A stretch of 9,961 nucleotides of DNA, taken from CAZIKB01 sp964539665 (GTDB lineage Bacteria > Zhuqueibacterota > Zhuqueibacteria > Oceanimicrobiales > Oceanimicrobiaceae). The DNA is taken from NCBI GenBank assembly GCA_964539665.1, contig CAZIKB010000180.1, positions 1 to 9,961 on the forward strand, in the 5' to 3' direction. Below are positions 1 to 6,788 of this stretch, piece after piece. The translations under genes were made by a program, and so were the position numbers. Positions within the stretch are counted from its first letter, which is position 1; every line of letters begins with the position of its first letter. The notes beneath the pieces were generated by a model. The model worked only from the letters and a program-made list of their open reading frames with translations, made no database searches and had not been told where the DNA came from.

Positions 1-169
1 ATTGTCTTTATTGTAAATACTGAACTTAGAAACTTAAGTGTCGAAGTTGGGTTAATAATCGCTGAAAATTTCCATTTCTGAATATCTGTTCATACTTTGT
101 TTTTATAAAATGTTGAAATAATTCACGTCTAATATTGTTCTTATTAATAATAGAGCTTTTTCCAGAACT

Positions 170-2569
170 ATGCAAAAGAGAACAAAAATATACATTTTTT
201 CTTTTCTTCCAATAACATTAATTGCGGTGATTATTATGCACTTTTCAACTCAATGGAGTAGGTCATCTAAACATACAAACGCGGCCTCGTCAAACATTCG
301 CAAACCTATTCCAGACGCCGAAGAGCTTAAAAAGCTGCCAGCAGATGGCGGTGTGGATTTTAACCGTTTGGTGTTCGAAAAAAGTCCTTATTTAATTCAG
401 CACGCTGCTAATCCTGTGGACTGGTATCCCTGGGGAGATGAGGCTTTCGAAAAAGCGGCTAAGGAGGACAAACCCATTTTCCTTTCAATTGGCTATTCCA
501 CCTGTCATTGGTGTCACGTCATGGAACATGAGTCCTTTGAAGATTCGAGTGTAGCGAGAATTCTCAATGAAGCCTTTGTTTGCATTAAAGTAGACCGGGA
601 AGAACGGCCGGACGTTGATAACATCTACATGTCAGTGTGTCAGGCCATGACCGGCAGCGGTGGATGGCCCCTGACTGTAATCATGACACCAGACAAACAG
701 CCATTTTTTGCCGGCACCTATTTTCCCAAAACCAGCCGCTATCAACGAATTGGTATGCTGGAGTTGCTGCCGAAAATCTCCGAACTCTGGAAACTCGAAC
801 GTGAAAAGCTGTTAGAAGGCGCTGAAAAGATAGTCGCATTTTTACATAAAAACGCCACAAATAAGCCTGGTGACAAATTGACTGAATCGACGTTAAATAC
901 AGCATTTCGTCAGTTAGCAGATAAATATGATTCCCAATATGGCGGCTTTGGGACCGCGCCGAAATTTCCTTCACCGCATAATTTCACATTTTTACTGCGC
1001 TATTGGCAAAGAACAGGCGACGACAAAGCCTTAGAAATGGTCGAAAAATCGTTGCAGCAAATACGGCTCGGCGGCATTTATGATCATGTTGGATACGGAT
1101 TCCATCGGTATTCCACTGATTCGCGATGGCTTCTGCCACATTTTGAGAAAATTCTCTACGACCAGGCATTGCTGGCCATGGCCTATGTTGAAACATTTCA
1201 GGCAACAGGAAAGCAGCAGTACGCAGACACAGCCAGAGAAATATTTGCGTACGTGGTAAGAGACATGACGTCACCAGACGGCGGTTTCTACTCTGCCGAA
1301 GACGCTGACAGTGAAGGAGAAGAAGGCTTGTTTTATCTCTGGACACCAGAGGAACTGAAGGATGTTCTGGGGGAAAAAGAAGGCCAATTCATCATTTCAA
1401 TGCTCAATGTAAAACCAGGGGGTAATTATGCGGATCAGGTTACCGCTAAGAAAACGGGTGACAATATTTTGCACCTGCAGCAATCTGTATCTGAAATTGC
1501 CAAAACCCTAAATCTAACAGAAAAACAGGTCAAAACACGCTGGGAAACCGCACGAAAAAAACTATTTGATGTACGGGAAAAGCGCATTCACCCTCTCAAA
1601 GATGATAAAATCCTCACCGACTGGAATGGATTGATGATCGCGGCATTTGCCAAAGGAGCCAGTGCCCTGGACGAGCCAGTTTATGCCGAGGCCGCACGCT
1701 GCGCCGCAGACTTCGTTTGGGAAAAATTACGTGATAATAATGGCCGCCTTTTGAAACGCTTTCGCCAAGGAAATGCTGCCTTACCGGCACATTTAGATGA
1801 TTACGCTTTTCTGGTCTGGGGACTACTGGAGCTTTATGAGGCCACCTTTGAAGTGATCTACTTACAAAAAGCCATCCAAATGAACGATATAATGTTGAAT
1901 AGCTTCTGGGATGATAAAAATGGTGGACTGTTTTTCTCAGCAGACAGTTTGGATGAACTGCTGGTGCGCAATAAAGAAATATATGACGGTGCGATTCCTT
2001 CAGGTAATTCAGTCGCGGCTTTAAACCTGCTGCGTATTGGACGCATTACGGCTAATACTGATTTGGAAAATAAAGCCGCTGACATAATGAGGGCTTTTTC
2101 AGAGCAAGTGAGCAGGGCTCCTGTTGGCTACACCCAACTAATGTCAGCGATAAATTTTGCCGTTGGACCATCCTTTGAAGTGGTTATCGCGGGAGACGCT
2201 GAAAGTGACCAAACCCAGGCCATGTTAAGGGCGTTACACAAAAATTATTTCCCCAACAATGTTGTCCTTTTCCGCCCCAGTAATATAAAGAAACCTACGA
2301 TTGTTGAAATCGCGGCGTTTACAGAAAATCAGACAAGCCTGGCGAATGGGAGGCCACCGCCTACGTTTGTAAGAACTTCGCGTGCAGCGCTCCAACAACA
2401 AGTATCGAAGAAATGTTGGCACTGCTCAAAACTTCTCAATAATAATTATTTTGCCATTACCTGGATACAAAATTCATCACTTTATTTACCGCCTGGCTGC
2501 TTTCTGTTCACCTGGGCAAAAATTAACCAGTTCAATGGCATCAAATACAATCTCTTTCCTTTTCCTTAA
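170..2569 (+). CDS. Membrane-anchored DUF255 (YyaL/SPATA20-like) thioredoxin-domain protein, C-terminus frameshifted
   Basis: Seen: residues 7-25 form a hydrophobic segment after a basic start (MQKRTK), so the protein is probably membrane-anchored with the rest outside the cytoplasm. Residues about 62-225 are the DUF255 thioredoxin-like domain, with SPYLIQHAANPVDWYPW (72-88), the C112-H-W-C115 redox-type motif, VDREERPDVD (141-150), GGWPLTV (164-170) and AGTYFP (181-186). After about residue 240 come hallmarks of the (alpha/alpha)6 barrel: GGIYDHVGYGFHRYSTD (301-317), HFEKILYDQ (324-332), SAEDADSEGEEG (375-386). Known: the family (bacterial YyaL, animal SPATA20) has no firmly established reaction; the fold resembles thioredoxin plus a glycosidase/epimerase-like barrel. 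Odd: after G727 the frame is wrong, and residues 728-799 are unrelated to the family. The proper ending lies in the next frame to 2442, giving about 757 residues. The start has no visible Shine-Dalgarno sequence, and ATG at 236 is an alternative that would lose most of the anchor. Family call is near certain; start and function are not. Confidence 0.93.
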   Translation: MQKRTKIYIFSFLPITLIAVIIMHFSTQWSRSSKHTNAASSNIRKPIPDAEELKKLPADGGVDFNRLVFEKSPYLIQHAANPVDWYPWGDEAFEKAAKEDKPIFLSIGYSTCHWCHVMEHESFEDSSVARILNEAFVCIKVDREERPDVDNIYMSVCQAMTGSGGWPLTVIMTPDKQPFFAGTYFPKTSRYQRIGMLELLPKISELWKLEREKLLEGAEKIVAFLHKNATNKPGDKLTESTLNTAFRQLADKYDSQYGGFGTAPKFPSPHNFTFLLRYWQRTGDDKALEMVEKSLQQIRLGGIYDHVGYGFHRYSTDSRWLLPHFEKILYDQALLAMAYVETFQATGKQQYADTAREIFAYVVRDMTSPDGGFYSAEDADSEGEEGLFYLWTPEELKDVLGEKEGQFIISMLNVKPGGNYADQVTAKKTGDNILHLQQSVSEIAKTLNLTEKQVKTRWETARKKLFDVREKRIHPLKDDKILTDWNGLMIAAFAKGASALDEPVYAEAARCAADFVWEKLRDNNGRLLKRFRQGNAALPAHLDDYAFLVWGLLELYEATFEVIYLQKAIQMNDIMLNSFWDDKNGGLFFSADSLDELLVRNKEIYDGAIPSGNSVAALNLLRIGRITANTDLENKAADIMRAFSEQVSRAPVGYTQLMSAINFAVGPSFEVVIAGDAESDQTQAMLRALHKNYFPNNVVLFRPSNIKKPTIVEIAAFTENQTSLANGRPPPTFVRTSRAALQQQVSKKCWHCSKLLNNNYFAITWIQNSSLYLPPGCFLFTWAKINQFNGIKYNLFPFP
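2348..2442 (+). other. Displaced true C-terminus of the DUF255 gene (frameshift site)
   Basis: Read from the G run at 2348-2350 with one additional G, the sequence continues in the DUF255 frame as EATAYVCKNFAC, then SAPTTSIEEM and LALLKTSQ, stopping with TAA at 2440-2442. The A-Y-V-C-x4-C-x-x-P pattern followed by a short helix is the usual ending of this family, so the frame is clearly meant to run here. In the sequence as given, translation instead passes into a 72-residue tail rich in Asn, Phe and Trp that resembles translated noncoding DNA. A single-base deletion in GGGG is the simplest explanation. It could be an assembly or sequencing error or a real recent mutation. No canonical slippery heptamer for programmed -1 frameshifting is visible. 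Confidence 0.85.
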
Positions 2570-2614
2570 GTTAAAATTACCCACAAATTTCAACTTTCTC
2601 CCGATATTAATCAA

Positions 2615-2630
2615 TGGCATATAAATTGCA
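2615..2630 (+). promoter_or_regulatory. Candidate sigma-54 (-24/-12) promoter for the LysM gene
   Basis: The sequence TGGCATATAAATTGCA matches the sigma-54 consensus TGGCAC-N5-TTGCA except for T in place of the last C of the -24 element. The GG (2616-2617) and GC (2628-2629) are 12 bases apart, the strict spacing required. It points towards the gene at 2921, predicting a start near 2641. By rough expectation such a match should be rare in a window this size, but no activator-binding sites or rpoN context are visible, so this remains a motif-level call. Confidence 0.5.
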
Positions 2631-2632
2631 CT

Positions 2633-2657
2633 ATTGAAACAATTCAATATTGGAATT
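2633..2657. repeat. Overlapping small palindromes at the predicted transcription start
   Basis: ATTGAA (2633-2638) and TTCAAT (2643-2648) form a perfect inverted repeat around four bases. The overlapping AATTC (2641-2645) and GAATT (2653-2657) form another around seven. They sit directly downstream of the -12 element. They could be an operator or a hairpin at the mRNA 5' end, but short AT-rich palindromes also arise by chance. Confidence 0.3.
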
Positions 2658-2920
2658 ATTGTAAATTTGAACTTTAAATTTTGCTCACAGTAAAACGCTT
2701 CTCAGGAAAGGTAAATCTAAATTGTTGTTATTCAGTAAGTAACTTTTAAGTGGGTGATCTTAGTGTTGTCAAATAACAAGATTATTCCTAAATGATACTG
2801 TCTGCCTGATTGTACCAAAAAAGAACACTTTCCTTTCTGACAAGCTGCAAGAGCCGTAACATCGAAACCAATTATTTATTTCAGCCAAATATTTATTGCA
2901 TTTATTAATAGTTTTAACTA

Positions 2921-4621
2921 ATGAATAAGATGAAACCACGGCAAAAAATTCATTTGATCCTTTTGATCTTATTTTTACAGATTCCAAATGTGGCGATCTC
3001 AGAAATATCAATTTTGGACAGTTTAACCCAGGAAATAGAGACAAAAATCGGGGAAACGTACCAGAATGTAATATATATTAAAAACAAGGGGGAGAATACG
3101 ACAGAAATTAAAATCTACCAAATGGACTTTTTATTATTAAATAATGGTAAAAATGTATTTAGCAAGCCCGGCACTCTTGCTCGTTCAAATGCCAATTGGA
3201 TTAGTATCTTTCCTAACCAACTTACTATTACCCCTAAAGCCACCGCTGAAATAAATTATACCGTAAAAGTACCAGAAAATATGTCCCACTCCGGTACATA
3301 CTGGAGTATGATTATTGTTGAAGAAATTTCAAAAGACCCGTTTGAAGGAATCAATCAGAAAAAACGTCATTTGCAAAATACTGATAAACGGGATAATCGC
3401 ATTGGAATACAGATAATCACCCACTTGGGCGATTGGGGAACTGGCACGCTTAATTTTGTGAACGCGAAGGTTTTGTTTGATGATTCAAAATCAATTTTAC
3501 AAATAAACATAAATAATAGTGGAAACAGATTATTGAAACCATTTATTTGGGTGGACATTTACAATGACTTTGGCGGCTATGTCGGCCGGTTTCATGGAAC
3601 ACCGCTGCAAATTTACCCTGGCACCACTATGGGATACGGATTAGATTTAAGTAAGGTCCCCGAGGGTACCTATAAGGCGCTGGTTTTAGGGCAGTATAAT
3701 TCAAAAAGTGATGCACAGGAATTAAATGAGTCTTTTTCACTACTGGCATCCATTGAGTCATTGGAGCTTCCAGAGAATCAACAGCAGACTTCGGAAATAA
3801 TAACCGCGTCTATTGAAAATGATAAAATCAATAATCCGACTCTTCTTATTGAGGAGAATACCATTCCAAAAGAAAACGTGTTTGCATTTACTGCTGAAGA
3901 AAACACAGAAAATCTGACATTAGTAAAAAATCCTCCTAAAAGGACGCCAGAAAGAGATTTTCCTGATAAAGAAAATACGCATGAAAAGACAAATAAGAAG
4001 ACTAAGGTAGTAGAAAAAATCACTGAAGAAACGTCACCCACTACTAAAGCATTTATAAACTTTCAGTATTACATAGTGCGGCCGGGTGACTGGCTTTCAA
4101 AAATTGCATTAAAATTTTATGGCGATGAACTGATATATCCTGATATTTTTAATGCAAATCGGGACAAGATTCAAGATGAAAATCAAATTTATCCCGGACA
4201 AAAATTACGGATTCCTACTCAGCAAAAGCAGTATGAAATTTACCTGGTTCAGGCAGGCGATCAGCTCTCAACAATTGCTGAACGATTTTGGGGGGATGCA
4301 ATGAAGTTCCAGGATATCTTTCAAGCTAACCGCAATCTTTTAAAAGATGAAAATCAAATTTATCCCGGGCAGCGACTGCGAATACCATCTGATAATAAGG
4401 CTTATAATTTTTACACCGTCCAAACTGGTGATTGTCTCTCAAAAATTGCAAAAATATTTTTCGGGGATTTTTTGAAATTTTCAGAAATATATGAGGTTAA
4501 TCGAGAGATCATAAAGGACTCAGAGCTAATTTATCCAGGTCAGAGGCTTAAAATTCCCTTATTATCCACACAAAACACCATTCTTCACAGTGAAAAAGAA
4601 TTGTCAGAGATTAACGAGTAA
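2921..4621 (+). CDS. Exported protein with two Ig-like (WxL-interacting/chaperone-like) domains and three LysM repeats
   Basis: Seen: a basic N-terminus and hydrophobic core (residues 10-22) followed by NVAISE suggest a signal peptide with cleavage near 27-28. Residues about 30-135 are beta-rich, with an NVIYIKNKGENTTEI strand, NWISIFPNQLTI and a Pro/Gly-bounded end. This is the pattern of pilus-chaperone-like Ig domains and the WxL-interacting (DUF916-type) domain. A second beta-rich domain spans about 160-275 and includes NNSGNRLLKPFIWVDIYND and VPEGTYKALVLGQY. Residues 285-375 are a charged Glu/Lys/Thr/Asn-rich linker. Three LysM modules follow at about 382-432, 439-489 and 497-547, each with an xxVxxGDxLSxIA start, a FxGD turn and an IYPGQxLxIP end. 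Known: LysM binds N-acetylglucosamine polymers, chiefly peptidoglycan. Inference: an envelope protein tethered to the wall by LysM while its Ig domains engage another partner. There is no Shine-Dalgarno sequence before ATG 2921; ATG 2930 is a near alternative. The specific role is unknown. Confidence 0.88.
   Translation: MNKMKPRQKIHLILLILFLQIPNVAISEISILDSLTQEIETKIGETYQNVIYIKNKGENTTEIKIYQMDFLLLNNGKNVFSKPGTLARSNANWISIFPNQLTITPKATAEINYTVKVPENMSHSGTYWSMIIVEEISKDPFEGINQKKRHLQNTDKRDNRIGIQIITHLGDWGTGTLNFVNAKVLFDDSKSILQININNSGNRLLKPFIWVDIYNDFGGYVGRFHGTPLQIYPGTTMGYGLDLSKVPEGTYKALVLGQYNSKSDAQELNESFSLLASIESLELPENQQQTSEIITASIENDKINNPTLLIEENTIPKENVFAFTAEENTENLTLVKNPPKRTPERDFPDKENTHEKTNKKTKVVEKITEETSPTTKAFINFQYYIVRPGDWLSKIALKFYGDELIYPDIFNANRDKIQDENQIYPGQKLRIPTQQKQYEIYLVQAGDQLSTIAERFWGDAMKFQDIFQANRNLLKDENQIYPGQRLRIPSDNKAYNFYTVQTGDCLSKIAKIFFGDFLKFSEIYEVNREIIKDSELIYPGQRLKIPLLSTQNTILHSEKELSEINE
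4173..4368 (+). repeat. Direct DNA repeat within LysM modules 1 and 2
   Basis: A 25-base stretch encoding the DENQIYPG part of the LysM module is identical at 4173-4197 and 4344-4368. The copies are 171 bases apart, exactly 57 codons. The third module has diverged at this position (SELIYPG). Identity at the nucleotide level, including silent positions, suggests modules 1 and 2 arose by relatively recent duplication or are kept alike by gene conversion. Confidence 0.75.
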
Positions 4622-4634
4622 TTTTTAATTACAA

Positions 4635-4670
4635 CCAACAGATGGTAATCTGATAGAAAATATCTGCTGG
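4635..4670. terminator. Weak hairpin between the convergent LysM and thiC genes
   Basis: CCAACAGAT (4635-4643) and ATCTGCTGG (4662-4670) can form a stem. On the minus-strand RNA all nine positions pair, one as G-U; on the plus-strand RNA there is one A-C mismatch. CAGAT can also pair with a nearer ATCTG at 4648-4652. The location, between two convergent stop codons, suits a bidirectional terminator. However, no proper U run follows on either strand, so termination is not established. The rest of 4622-4730 holds nothing recognisable. Confidence 0.3.
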
Positions 4671-4730
4671 CAATACTTGGCGCAAATCTTTCGTTGTTTA
4701 AAATCATTTCTTTGATTGACAATAAATACG

Positions 4731-6137
4731 CTAACTCTTGTGCATTTCTCGATATTCCTCAGCTTTTTTTAGTAATCCAGCCTCAATCGCCCCTTTCTCA
4801 TTTATTCCTTGTTTCTTAGCATATTCCCGTACATCCTGAGTTATTTTCATTGAACAAAACCGTGGGCCGCACATGGAACAAAATTTTGCTTCTTTGAATG
4901 ACTCGGTAGCAAGGCTCTCGTCGTGATATTTCTGAGCGGTTTCTGGATCCAAGGCAAGCTTGAACTGGTCTTGCCAACGAAACTCAAACCGGGCTTTGGA
5001 AATCTCGTCGTCCCATTTCTGGGCGCCGGGATGCCCTTTGGCCAGGTCAGCTGCATGGGCGGCAATTTTGTACGCAATGAGCCCCTGTTTAACATCCTCT
5101 TTGGTGGGCAATCCCAGGTGCTCTTTGGGTGTGACATAGCAAAGCATCGCTGTCCCGTACATGCCAATCATTGCAGCACCAATCGCGGAAGTAATGTGAT
5201 CATAACCCGGTGCAATGTCAGTCACGATTGGGCCCAGCGTATAAAACGGAGCGTCGTGACAAATTTTTTGTTCCTTGTCAACATTTTCTTTTATCAAATG
5301 CAACGGGACATGCCCGGGGCCCTCAATCATTACCTGCACATTGTGTTTCCAGGCAATTTCGGTTAGCTCGCCTAACGTTTCTAATTCAGCAAACTGAGCT
5401 CGATCATTGGCATCGGCAATTGAACCGGGACGAAAGCCGTCTCCCAAGGAAAAAGAGACGTCATATTTCTTAAAAATCTCACAAATTTCCTCAAAATGCG
5501 TATATAGAAAATTCTCTTTATGGTGGTGTAAACACCATTTAGCCAAAATAGCGCCGCCCCGCGAAACAATACCAGTAAGGCGATTGACGGTAAGTGGAAT
5601 ATATCGAAGTAAAACACCAGCATGGATGGTCATGTAATCCACACCCTGTTTGGCCTGGTCTTCGATAACTTTTAGCATAAGCTCAGGAGTTAAATCTTCC
5701 GGGCTTTGAACATAAGTTAATGCTTCATATATCGGTACAGTACCGATAGGTACCGTGGAATTTCTAATGATGGCCTCCCGAGTTTCAGGAATGTTATTAC
5801 CAGTAGATAAATCCATCACCGTGTCCGCGCCCCAACGAATCGACCAGTTTAGTTTCTCAACTTCCTCGTCTAAGGTTGAGGTGGTGGGAGAATTGCCAAT
5901 ATTGGCGTTCACCTTTACTTTGAACTTCTTTCCTATAATAATGGGCTCCAGCTCGTTGTGGTTTACATTAGCTGGAATAATGGCGCGGCCCAGTGCTATT
6001 TCTTTTCTCACAAATTCAGGCGACACATTTTCCTTGTCTGCGACATATTTCATTTCTTCTGTTATAACGTTGTTAAGCGCCAAACTCATTTGAGTCACAC
6101 TCTGGCCGTTACTATTTTCAGTGATCTCTATTTTCAT
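4731..6137 (-). CDS. thiC: Phosphomethylpyrimidine synthase ThiC (short form)
   Basis: ThiC converts aminoimidazole ribotide to hydroxymethylpyrimidine phosphate using a [4Fe-4S] cluster and S-adenosylmethionine, the pyrimidine branch of thiamin synthesis in the cytoplasm. Seen in this 468-residue protein: GRAIIPANVNH (50-60), GADTVMDLSTG (103-113), SRGG (192-195), LGDGFRPGSIADANDRAQ (231-248), EGPGHVP (272-278), TDIAPGYDHITSAIGAA (306-322), and the cluster-binding C420-x2-C423-x4-C428 motif near the C-terminus. It lacks the roughly 100-150-residue N-terminal extension of the long proteobacterial form. The start was chosen at ATG 6137 because a strong Shine-Dalgarno sequence (GGAGG, 6144-6148) sits six bases upstream; the in-frame ATG at 6179 would translate through that site and adds non-family residues. 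A TPP riboswitch lies upstream, so feedback control by thiamin diphosphate is expected. No other thi gene is visible; the gene is last in its direction, facing the LysM gene. Confidence 0.97.
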   Translation of the reverse strand: MKIEITENSNGQSVTQMSLALNNVITEEMKYVADKENVSPEFVRKEIALGRAIIPANVNHNELEPIIIGKKFKVKVNANIGNSPTTSTLDEEVEKLNWSIRWGADTVMDLSTGNNIPETREAIIRNSTVPIGTVPIYEALTYVQSPEDLTPELMLKVIEDQAKQGVDYMTIHAGVLLRYIPLTVNRLTGIVSRGGAILAKWCLHHHKENFLYTHFEEICEIFKKYDVSFSLGDGFRPGSIADANDRAQFAELETLGELTEIAWKHNVQVMIEGPGHVPLHLIKENVDKEQKICHDAPFYTLGPIVTDIAPGYDHITSAIGAAMIGMYGTAMLCYVTPKEHLGLPTKEDVKQGLIAYKIAAHAADLAKGHPGAQKWDDEISKARFEFRWQDQFKLALDPETAQKYHDESLATESFKEAKFCSMCGPRFCSMKITQDVREYAKKQGINEKGAIEAGLLKKAEEYREMHKS

Positions 6138-6143
6138 ATTTAT

Positions 6144-6148
6144 CCTCC
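6144..6148 (-). promoter_or_regulatory. Shine-Dalgarno site of thiC
   Basis: GGAGG in the mRNA lies six bases before ATG 6137. It settles the thiC start in favour of 6137 over the upstream in-frame ATG at 6179. It is the likely target of translational control by the riboswitch leader. Confidence 0.85.
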
Positions 6149-6160
6149 GTATAAAATATA

Positions 6161-6232
6161 AAACCGTTCCCAAAACCAAGATTGAAGCTTAGAAAACGGT
6201 TATAAATATCGTATCTTTAGAGATATTTATAA
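6161..6232 (-). promoter_or_regulatory. Structured thiC leader between TPP aptamer and ribosome binding site
   Basis: Two competing structures can be read. First, an 11-base-pair AU-rich hairpin has arms 6200-6210 (TTATAAATATC) and 6222-6232 (GATATTTATAA) with an 11-base loop. Second, the mRNA segment AACGGTT at 6168-6162, about 14 bases upstream of the Shine-Dalgarno site, can pair with AACCGTT at 6201-6195, which shares two bases with the first hairpin. The segment at 6168-6161 can instead pair over eight bases with 6301-6294 inside the aptamer. No U run follows the hairpins, so this does not look like an intrinsic terminator. The likely role is the expression platform of the riboswitch. 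Confidence 0.5.
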
Positions 6233-6236
6233 AATT

Positions 6237-6322
6237 AAGCCAATTCCTACGCCAGCATTACCTGGATCAGGTTCTAAGGGAGCTATCTCAGCCAACGGTT
6301 TCCGTCAGCACCCCTACGACTT
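6237..6322 (-). ncRNA. TPP riboswitch (THI element) upstream of thiC
   Basis: On the minus strand the conserved THI-box parts appear in order: GGGGTGC (about 6315-6309), a short P3 stem GACGG-AAA-CCGTT, GGCTGAGA, the P2 partner CTCCC, ACCTGATC, then GGTAATGC and GCGTAGGAA. A short P1 can form from AAGUC (6322-6318) and GGCUU (6241-6237). This element binds thiamin diphosphate and lowers expression of the downstream gene, here thiC 100 bases away. Its 5' edge is only about 30 bases from the stop codon of the RsbW-like gene, so a separate promoter would have to overlap that gene's end. Identification is very secure; the mode of control (translation versus termination) is inferred. Confidence 0.96.
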
Positions 6323-6351
6323 TTATTTGAACTAATTCATTAATTGACTTC

Positions 6352-6774
6352 CTACTTCTTGACTTTAATCATACTTATTTCGGTACCATCTTTATTAAAA
6401 CTAAATTTCACATCATCCATCAAAGTGGATAGAATAAATATACCTCGTCCGCTTTCTTTTAACAGGTTTTCCGGCGCGAGCGGATCGCTAATTTTTTCGG
6501 GATTAAATCCTGTACCCTCATCTTTAATAACTACAAAAAGTTTATTCTTTTGAAAAGTAAACTTGATATGTACTTTCTTGGTGACATCCTGTTTGTTCCC
6601 GTGAATAATGGCATTGTTAACCGCCTCCGTTACTGCAATAGCCAGGCTGTCTTTTTCCTCTTCATTAAAGTTCATCTTATCAGCAGCATTTTCCGCAAGC
6701 TTTTCAACGGACTCGATCTCTCCCAGTCGACTCAGAATGGTCATCTCAAAATTTTCTACTTTCTTTCCACCCAC
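6352..6774 (-). CDS. RsbW/SpoIIAB-like anti-sigma factor, GHKL serine-kinase-type ATP-binding protein
   Basis: The 140-residue protein is a stand-alone HATPase domain of the RsbW/anti-sigma regulatory family. Seen: the N box E50-A-V-N53-N54-A-I-I-H58-G-N, the G1 box D85-E-G-T-G89-F and the G2 region ESGRGIFIL (107-115). Known: such proteins bind ATP and phosphorylate a STAS-domain antagonist on serine, and hold a sigma factor or other partner inactive in the cytoplasm. No STAS protein, PP2C phosphatase or sigma factor is present nearby, so the partner is unknown. The start is GTG 6774, preceded by AAGGA-like bases (6781-6785) six bases upstream; ATG 6744 is a weaker alternative. It follows the outer-membrane protein gene by 14 bases, implying co-transcription. 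Confidence 0.9.
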   Translation of the reverse strand: MGGKKVENFEMTILSRLGEIESVEKLAENAADKMNFNEEEKDSLAIAVTEAVNNAIIHGNKQDVTKKVHIKFTFQKNKLFVVIKDEGTGFNPEKISDPLAPENLLKESGRGIFILSTLMDDVKFSFNKDGTEISMIKVKK

Positions 6775-6788
6775 GGATTTTCCTTTCG

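Larger units (their letters stand above)
2443..2920. other. Long intergenic region / 5' leader of the LysM gene
   Basis: If the DUF255 gene really ends at 2442, 478 bases lie before the next start codon. The stretch is AT-rich, has no convincing ORF on either strand, and holds the sigma-54-like promoter (2615-2630) and the small palindromes (2633-2657) listed separately. No clear intrinsic terminator for the upstream gene was found. From about 2660 to 2920 I see no recognisable riboswitch, RNA gene or repeat. If transcription starts near 2641, the LysM mRNA would have an untranslated leader of about 280 bases. Confidence 0.6.

Noticed and set aside
1..81. Open frame on the plus strand from the window edge to TGA at 79-81, possibly the tail of an upstream gene
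   Set aside because: Only 26 codons with no recognisable motif; this length is readily open by chance in AT-rich DNA.
2345..2356. Programmed -1 ribosomal frameshifting at the DUF255 G run
   Set aside because: No canonical X-XXY-YYZ slippery heptamer and no clear downstream stimulatory structure; a simple base deletion explains the data better.
2382..2624. 80-codon plus-strand ORF overlapping the end of the DUF255 gene
   Set aside because: Its first part lies over the real C-terminal coding frame of the DUF255 gene (to 2442) and the rest is noncoding; no ribosome site or family resemblance.
2840..2880. GCAAGAGCC...CGAAACC stretch, loosely recalling a c-di-GMP-I riboswitch core
   Set aside because: The conserved GGACGCAAAGCC-type core and flanking P1/P2/P3 pairings are not present; resemblance is superficial.
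3440..3460. TGGCACG sequence inside the LysM gene as a second sigma-54 -24 element
   Set aside because: No TTGC at the required -12 spacing.
4923..5366. 147-codon plus-strand ORF opposite thiC
   Set aside because: It is antisense to conserved ThiC coding sequence and has no family features; a shadow frame.
6138..6179. Upstream ATG at 6179 extending ThiC by 14 residues
   Set aside because: The extension covers the Shine-Dalgarno sequence of ATG 6137 and encodes residues not expected at a ThiC N-terminus.
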